From Clostridia bacterium (GTDB lineage: Bacteria > Bacillota > Clostridia > Christensenellales > CAG-917): a stretch of DNA of 64,000 nt. The notes beneath the pieces were generated by a model. That model saw only the letters and a list, made by a program, of their open reading frames with translations, was not told the origin of the DNA and made no database searches. The stretch covers positions 1-64,000 of the forward strand of contig JAFTSA010000005.1 of NCBI GenBank assembly GCA_017461985.1. The letters are read 5' to 3'. Made by a program: the position numbers and the translations under genes. This document shows positions 59,102-64,000 of this stretch, one piece after another (positions within the stretch are counted from its first letter, which is position 1; every line of letters starts with the position of its first letter).

Positions 59102-61107
59102 TGAAAACTAAAAGGACACTGACAAAGATTTGGACAGCGGCACTTGTGTGCATGGCTGTCCTTTTGCTTTTTATCGGTGTTTTTAGGCCTACAGGTGTAG
59201 CGATAGCCGACTGGAAGGATGATTATGACACTTATCTTAGTGCCCTTGCAGGGGGTGACGCCAAGGACTGGTATCTTGGTGAAAACTACCTCAACGTAGC
59301 AGGTGCAAAGAGCGTAATCGACGGCTTTTTAGCGGACGAAAACTTTGACAAGGAAAGCCTGAAAAAAGACCCTATCGTCATAGCAGTCATTGACAGTGGT
59401 ATAGGCTTTGCCTATAAGGTGGAAGGCTCCTCGGGCATACCCCTCGACCCTTTGAGCGTCTATCAAGAGGGTGCAATCTACAAACTCCACTCAGTTTTTG
59501 ACAACGTGCTTTTGACAGATGAAGAGGGCAACTACATCTACAAAAACGTAGCGGACACCGTCACCGTCAGAAAGAAAAATCTTCTTGGCAACTATGTTGC
59601 AACAGGACAAGTGATAAAAGGTGTCACGGACAGCGGAAATATTGCGCTCGACCTTGTTGACAACACCTCAAACGACCACGGCACCCATTGCACGGGTATT
59701 GTCGCAATGCTCATACACTTATTGGGCCTTGAAGACTACGTGAAGATTTTGCCCATAAAGGCAAACACCGTCCTCAACAACAATGATGGTGAATATTTGG
59801 CAGGCTATTCAAACTCAACCGCCGAGCCTTACATCACCGATGCAGTGAAATTTGCCTACGAAAACGGAGCGGATATCGTCAGTATGTCTATGTCCGCAAC
59901 AGAAAGTTCCAAGGAAGCATTCAACTTCGTTGAATATTCTGACAAAATGGTGTTTGTAGCCGCCGCCGGCAACACAGGAAAAATGGAAATGACTTATCCC
60001 GCCGCCTACGAAGACGTAATCGGGGTGATGAACTATGACAAGGGCACAGCAGAAGGGCTACCCCAACTGCACACAAAATCCACTTATGGCAGTTGGTTTG
60101 ACGTGGCAGCCCCCGGTGTGTCCATTATATCCAGCATAAACGCAGGTGGCTATGGCAAACTGACAGGCACAAGTATGTCCACACCCATGGTGGCATTTGC
60201 CTCCGCCCTCGCTCAGTTTAGATATCGTGGCTACAACAACTACGGCGCCAACATAGAATTGACAACAAAGGTTGTCCGCACAATGCTTTCTCACGGCAAC
60301 AGCAAGTCAGCCTCCGGCGTCCTCACAACAAAAGTCCCCGCCCTTTGTCTTACGGATATTCTCACCTACAACTATTACGGTGACATAACCTTTATAGACA
60401 AGATTATGGGCGTGACTGAGGGTGTTGAAATCAGTGCTGAAAGCAAGGCTGAGTACAAACTGGGTCAAAATGAAAAGATAACCTTAAAGGGCAATCCCAC
60501 CCCCACAAACAGTCGCACCGATGATGAACTTGTGTGGTGGTATGAAATCGGCGGAGAAAGAGTGGACATCGGCAAGGGTTGGACAATAGACTTTGACGTG
60601 CCAAATGCCGTTGGTATGTATCAAGTGAAATGCGCAATAGTAGACAAGGACGGCGTAGAGTATGCAGTCTGCGACAAGCCTTTGACTTTCTCTGTGATAT
60701 ATTCAACCCCAAGTGACACTGAAATCAAGTATGTTGAAGAGGATGTTGAAAACAAAGTTTTCAAAGTGGGCGAAACTTATCAATTTACGTTGCCCACCGA
60801 AAACCTCAATCCCAACCTATCATACACGGTTGTTTGGTACGTCAACGGCGTGAAAGCAGGAGAGGGCAAAACCTTTGACTTCACCCCCGAAAAGGGCGGA
60901 GAATACGTCGTGACCGTGTCCGTCAACGGCGAGATGCTAGAAAGTGGCGCAGTGGTCAACGTGGCGGAATCCTTGCCCGCGTCAAGCTTGACACCCGGAA
61001 TGATAGCCCTCATCGTCTGCACAGCCACAGGAGGCTCGGCGGTGATATTCATCATCATCTACGTCCTCATCAAACACTTCTCGTCAGGGAAGTCCACCGT
61101 CGCATAA
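59101..61107 (+). CDS. Membrane-anchored subtilisin-like serine protease
   Basis: 668 aa from ATG 59101. Signal segment about 8-35. S8 catalytic triad: Asp in VIAVIDSGIGF (about 97), His in NDHGTHCTGIVAM (about 193) and Ser in LTGTSMSTPMVAFA (about 357); the oxyanion Asn is in FVAAAGNTGK. An insertion rich in Val, Tyr and Lys lies between Asp and His. After the protease domain two Ig-like/PKD-type domains (about 455-625) precede a membrane helix (LTPGMIALIVCTATGGSAVI, continuing) and short tail, so it is anchored outside the cell. Translationally coupled to the alpha-CTD/WG protein. Confidence 0.88.
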   Translation: MKTKRTLTKIWTAALVCMAVLLLFIGVFRPTGVAIADWKDDYDTYLSALAGGDAKDWYLGENYLNVAGAKSVIDGFLADENFDKESLKKDPIVIAVIDSGIGFAYKVEGSSGIPLDPLSVYQEGAIYKLHSVFDNVLLTDEEGNYIYKNVADTVTVRKKNLLGNYVATGQVIKGVTDSGNIALDLVDNTSNDHGTHCTGIVAMLIHLLGLEDYVKILPIKANTVLNNNDGEYLAGYSNSTAEPYITDAVKFAYENGADIVSMSMSATESSKEAFNFVEYSDKMVFVAAAGNTGKMEMTYPAAYEDVIGVMNYDKGTAEGLPQLHTKSTYGSWFDVAAPGVSIISSINAGGYGKLTGTSMSTPMVAFASALAQFRYRGYNNYGANIELTTKVVRTMLSHGNSKSASGVLTTKVPALCLTDILTYNYYGDITFIDKIMGVTEGVEISAESKAEYKLGQNEKITLKGNPTPTNSRTDDELVWWYEIGGERVDIGKGWTIDFDVPNAVGMYQVKCAIVDKDGVEYAVCDKPLTFSVIYSTPSDTEIKYVEEDVENKVFKVGETYQFTLPTENLNPNLSYTVVWYVNGVKAGEGKTFDFTPEKGGEYVVTVSVNGEMLESGAVVNVAESLPASSLTPGMIALIVCTATGGSAVIFIIIYVLIKHFSSGKSTVA

Positions 61108-61140
61108 TTGAGGAGCATAAATCAAAATAGCAAAAAAAAG

Positions 61141-61168
61141 AGCCGTCAGTTTGACGGCTTTAATTTTG
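61141..61168 (+). terminator. Terminator of subtilisin gene
   Basis: AGCCGTCA-GTT-TGACGGCT then TTAATTTTG. Confidence 0.75.
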
Positions 61169-61242
61169 TTCAAAGAATATTCAAATATGATTTTATTTTT
61201 CTGTGTTTTAGACCAAAACCTGTAGGCCGATAATCTTCTACG

Positions 61243-61267
61243 AAAAAAAGGCTGTCATTTGACAGCC
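61243..61267 (-). terminator. Terminator of rpsT
   Basis: On the minus strand GGCTGTC-AAAT-GACAGCC then seven T. Confidence 0.85.
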
Positions 61268-61286
61268 CTTCTTGAGAAATGACTGA

Positions 61287-61556
61287 TTAGTTGTTTTTGA
61301 TTTTGTCCAGTGAACGGCAGAGAGTTGCTTTCTTTCTTGCTGCGGTGTTCTTGTGATAGACGCCGTCAGAAGTTGCTGCATCGATGACTGCCATGGTTTC
61401 GGGAAGAAGTGCGCTTGCAAGAGCAACGTCGTTTGCTGCGATAGCATCGTTGAACTTCTTGATTGCGGTCTTAACACGTGATTTCTTCATTGTGTTTTCT
61501 TTGTTTTGTCTTGCTGAAACCTTGACTCTCTTTTTTGCTGACTTAATATTAGGCAT
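61287..61556 (-). CDS. rpsT: Ribosomal protein S20
   Basis: 89 aa from ATG 61556 (AGGAGAT site), giving the typical start MPNIKSAKKRVKVSARQNKE. Helical, Lys/Arg rich, with KSRVKTAIKKFNDAI and C-terminal HKNTAARKKATLCRSLDKI. Binds 16S rRNA. Divergent from gpr, the usual Bacillota neighbour. The longer frame to 61670 lacks a start signal. Confidence 0.95.
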   Translation of the reverse strand: MPNIKSAKKRVKVSARQNKENTMKKSRVKTAIKKFNDAIAANDVALASALLPETMAVIDAATSDGVYHKNTAARKKATLCRSLDKIKNN

Positions 61557-61599
61557 ATTTATCTCCTCATATTTGAATACTTCATTTGAAATCTTTGAA

Positions 61600-61628
61600 A
61601 TATTAGCACATATTGAAAAATCTTGCAA
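61600..61628 (-). promoter_or_regulatory. Promoter of rpsT
   Basis: On the minus strand TTGCAA (61628-61623), 17-bp spacer, TAATAT (61605-61600). Confidence 0.7.
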
Positions 61629-61668
61629 CTGTTTTGAGTTAAATTTTGTTATTGCACAAAATAATTTC

Positions 61669-62517
61669 ATGGAAAAGGACTTTTTTTACAGTGATATGGC
61701 TCTTGACAACCTTGAAAGAGGGGGTTTTGAGAGCCTAGCCATCCACAAGAAACTATCATACGGCATAGAGCAGATTGTTGTCAACCTAAAGGACAAAGTC
61801 CTTAGTGACAAAGTGGGCAAGCCACAAGGGGTGTACGTCACCTACGACGTAAGCGGAGTGACGGATGACAGATATGCGGACTATCTTGTGAGGATATTGT
61901 CCTCAACAATCACCCAACTTGTAGGGGGTTTGGCAAGGGGGAGCATTGTCCTGTCAGTAGGGCTTGGCAACGGTGAAGTTTTGGCGGACTCACTAGGTGA
62001 AATGACAATGCGGAAATTGAGGCCCACAAGGGTGGAATACTTGACGGACACCAAGTTCAAACTCTGCTCCCACTCACTAGGAGTGCAAGGCGCAACAGGG
62101 CTCAAATCCCACGAAGTGCTCAGTGCTCTAAACGACAAGGTGAAACCCTCTGCAATCATCATAGTTGACACCCTTGCCACCTCAAACGTAGGGCGCATAG
62201 GCACGTCCTTTCAACTGTCCACCGCAGGCATAATTCCGGGGAGTGGAGTAGGGGGCGACAAACCCCGTATGGACAAGTCAGTTTTTGGTGTGCCAACCCT
62301 GTCAATAGGCGTGCCACTTGTCATGAATATGCAAGGGGTTTTGAAGGATTTTGTAAGTGATTTTTTTGAAGACAAAATCGACCAGTTCAAGTTCAGTTCA
62401 ACCCTAGCGGAAAAGGGATTATCTCGCCTTGTGGTAGCCCCAAAAGAGGTGAAGATTTTTCTTGAAAACGCCTCGAATATCATTGCGGGTGCCCTCAACC
62501 TTGCCTATTCAAAATAG
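61669..62517 (+). CDS. gpr: Spore germination protease GPR
   Basis: 282 aa from ATG 61669. GPR (family A25) degrades the small acid-soluble DNA-binding proteins of spores at germination. Family features: N-terminal SDMALDNLE resembling the RTDLAIE processing region, VTYDVSGVTDD, LSVGLGNGEVLADSLGE, and the block IIIVDTLATSNVGRIGTSFQL followed by GIIPGSGVG. It is shorter than the roughly 370 aa of Bacillus GPR and has almost no propeptide, so autoprocessing may differ. I cannot see a convincing forespore (sigma-G) promoter in the 112 bp upstream. Presence implies an endospore-forming lineage. Confidence 0.88.
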   Translation: MEKDFFYSDMALDNLERGGFESLAIHKKLSYGIEQIVVNLKDKVLSDKVGKPQGVYVTYDVSGVTDDRYADYLVRILSSTITQLVGGLARGSIVLSVGLGNGEVLADSLGEMTMRKLRPTRVEYLTDTKFKLCSHSLGVQGATGLKSHEVLSALNDKVKPSAIIIVDTLATSNVGRIGTSFQLSTAGIIPGSGVGGDKPRMDKSVFGVPTLSIGVPLVMNMQGVLKDFVSDFFEDKIDQFKFSSTLAEKGLSRLVVAPKEVKIFLENASNIIAGALNLAYSK

Positions 62518-62521
62518 TTGG

Positions 62522-63253
62522 TTAGATGCCGTAAAATCTTGCATTTTTATCAAGTTGACCGAGTATCCAAGCATATTTATCGCTTTCGTTCAAACCGCTG
62601 AAAAGAAAGGTCGTTTTGCCCTCGCCACTTAAGTGTTTTGCGTGGGGCAAAATCTCATAAATGAGCCTAGTGTTTCCGTCAATTATTTCAGCATTTTTAA
62701 GATATTTTTTCACCAGTCTTTTTACGTAAACGTAGTGTGAGCAACCAAGAGAAACCCACTTGATTTTGTCGCCTTTTTCAGTTGCGGTTTCAAGCATATT
62801 TTTCACGTATTCGTCTATGAAGTCAAGGCGAATTTCTGCCCTAGATTTATAGGATAATGAGCCCATAATTTCCACCATAGTTGCAAGGTCTTTCGTGCCT
62901 GCGGTCAAATATCCTGTTTCTTTCAATTCAAGGACTTTTTCTGTTGCCGGAGTGGACAAAACAAGGGTGTTTTCAGGGGGAGTGTCAAGGACGGGTGTCA
63001 GCAAAAAAGCCCCCTCAGGACGGACAACGGTTGACGCTGTGTTGCAGGCTATGACTTGCAGGTCGCTTATTTGTCTGAGCCTATCAACACCCTCTCTCAC
63101 CGCACGGAAAATCTCCTCTTTTGGCTTCGTGCCAAAGGGGGAGTTGGAGTTGTCTGCAAAATAGCAAAAGTCAAGATGTGGAAGGGCACGTCTTAATGCC
63201 GAAAGAGTGGTCAGCCCTCCTATACCGCTGTCGTAAACACCGATGACGCTCAT
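62522..63253 (-). CDS. murI: Glutamate racemase
   Basis: 243 aa. Converts L- to D-glutamate for peptidoglycan. N-terminal VYDSGIGGLTTL with the Asp-Ser pair, FADNSNSPFG for substrate binding, first catalytic Cys in ACNTAST (about 70) and second in LGCSHYV (about 175; GCTHYP is more usual). It is about 20 residues shorter than typical. Convergent with gpr, with a 4-bp gap. Adjacent proteins do not suggest an alternative, though hydantoin/aspartate racemases share the fold. Confidence 0.88.
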   Translation of the reverse strand: MSVIGVYDSGIGGLTTLSALRRALPHLDFCYFADNSNSPFGTKPKEEIFRAVREGVDRLRQISDLQVIACNTASTVVRPEGAFLLTPVLDTPPENTLVLSTPATEKVLELKETGYLTAGTKDLATMVEIMGSLSYKSRAEIRLDFIDEYVKNMLETATEKGDKIKWVSLGCSHYVYVKRLVKKYLKNAEIIDGNTRLIYEILPHAKHLSGEGKTTFLFSGLNESDKYAWILGQLDKNARFYGI

Positions 63254-63385
63254 ATTTCAAAATATGAAGGGAGAGAGAAAAATATCAAATTTTTTGAAAA
63301 AAGTGGTTGCGAGCCTATTTTTTTGCTTGTCAATTTTTGATATTTAGTATATCATATTTGAGAATTAACTTATTGAGGTAAAGTA

Positions 63386-64000
63386 ATGAAAACTTTCGCA
63401 ACAGATTTTATCCGCAACATTGCTCTCATCGGTCACTCCGGTGAAGGCAAAACTTCTCTTGCTGAAGCACTCTTGTTCGCAACAAAAACAGTAGATCGTC
63501 TTGGCAAAGTTGATGATGGCAACTCCACAATGGACTTTGATGACGAAGAAATCAAGCGCAAGATATCAATCAGCATGGGCCTTGCATACGCAATCCATCG
63601 TGATCACAAGATCAACGTTCTCGACGTCCCCGGCTTCTTCGACTTTGAAGGCGAAATGGTTGCAGCACTCCACGCAGCAGACAGCGCAGTGGTTGTGACA
63701 TCAGCCAGTGGCTCACTTACAGTCGGCACAGAAAAAGCACTTGAAATGTGCTTTGAAAAGGAAGTCCCCGCACTTATCTTTGTCAACGCAGTCAACAAAG
63801 AAAACAGTGATTTCTTCGGCACAGTCGATGCAATCACCGCAAAGTTCAACAAGGTTATCCCCATCGAACTTCCCATCATCGAAGGTGGCAAGATGGTCGG
63901 CTCAGTTGACGTTTTCTCAGGCGCAGGCAAGGATCTTGGCGGCAAAGCAAAAGACGTCCCCGCAGATTTGGCATCAAAGGCAAGCGCATATAGAGATCAA
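63386..64000 (+). CDS. EF-G-like GTPase, 3' end cut by window edge
   Basis: First 205 codons visible, open to the window end. Starts MKTFATDFIRNIALIGHSGE; the P-loop is GHSGEGKTSL (about 16-25), as in EF-G paralogues (FusA2-like) rather than the GHIDHGKTT of EF-G. G3 is DVPGFFDFEGE. Where NKMD is expected (G4), the text reads FVNAVNKENSDF, so both Lys and Asp of the guanine-specificity motif are replaced. It may be a ribosome-associated or regulatory EF-G relative with altered nucleotide use. A TTGAGGTAA ribosome site precedes the ATG. Confidence 0.85.
   Translation, partial: MKTFATDFIRNIALIGHSGEGKTSLAEALLFATKTVDRLGKVDDGNSTMDFDDEEIKRKISISMGLAYAIHRDHKINVLDVPGFFDFEGEMVAALHAADSAVVVTSASGSLTVGTEKALEMCFEKEVPALIFVNAVNKENSDFFGTVDAITAKFNKVIPIELPIIEGGKMVGSVDVFSGAGKDLGGKAKDVPADLASKASAYRDQ

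Overview
The window reads as a chromosome segment of an anaerobic, spore-forming Clostridia-type bacterium (Bacillota), probably a gut or similar fermenter. Evidence: a trimeric NAD-linked [FeFe] hydrogenase operon, a tungsten-type aldehyde:ferredoxin oxidoreductase, clostridial polyferredoxin, an hrcA-grpE-dnaK-dnaJ operon under a CIRCE element, the germination protease gpr next to rpsT, and many sigma-A promoters (TTGaca / TATAAT, mostly 16-17 bp apart). Most genes share a mid-GC, C-ending codon style; the first 1.6 kb is clearly more AT-rich.

Layout. 1-1700: AT-rich accessory genes (cut alpha/beta hydrolase, transglutaminase-like protein) with a shared motif after each stop codon. 1.8-6 kb: phosphoribosyltransferase, polyferredoxin, then a structured leader (Moco/Tuco riboswitch candidate) ahead of aor, a moaD-like and a thiF/moeB-like gene. 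6.2-9.3 kb: glycerol dehydrogenase and fused DhaK-DhaL kinase. 9.5-18.7 kb: nadE, then a ten-gene hydrogenase operon: three catalytic or electron-transfer subunits, a ferredoxin-like subunit, and six probable regulatory or accessory proteins (two DRTGG proteins, two HATPases, a PHP protein, a hydrogenase-like sensor). 18.9-28 kb: XRE regulator, MMPL exporter, giant double metallophosphoesterase, lipoprotein. 28.2-32.3 kb: a probable small RNA, tRNA-Glu, a PAP2 phosphatase, tRNA-Thr with a 166-bp tandem array, and an alkaline phosphatase. 32.4-41 kb: heat-shock operon continuing into prmA, rsmE, mtaB and a HIT protein. 41-46 kb: TetR regulator, large lipoprotein, rpsU, tRNA-Val, folD. 46-51 kb: Trk plus Ktr potassium uptake operon. 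51-55.5 kb: VOC protein, enoate-reductase-like flavoprotein, esterase. 55.6-64 kb: tRNA-Pro, beta-propeller/SH3 surface protein, alpha-CTD/WG-repeat protein plus subtilisin, rpsT, gpr, murI and the start of an EF-G-like GTPase.

Metabolically the window links glycerol oxidation (NADH), aldehyde oxidation (reduced ferredoxin) and hydrogen evolution by a trimeric hydrogenase of the kind that can use both donors. The surface proteins suggest phosphate-ester scavenging and envelope proteolysis.

The most unusual signals are (i) tiny hairpins, often with three-base loops, clustered in many intergenic regions; (ii) duplicated tRNA fragments joined to such hairpin DNA at three of the four tRNA genes, including a perfect-period 166-bp array in which a three-base loop differs in every copy; and (iii) a dnaK gene carrying both a lost catalytic aspartate and an in-frame early stop.
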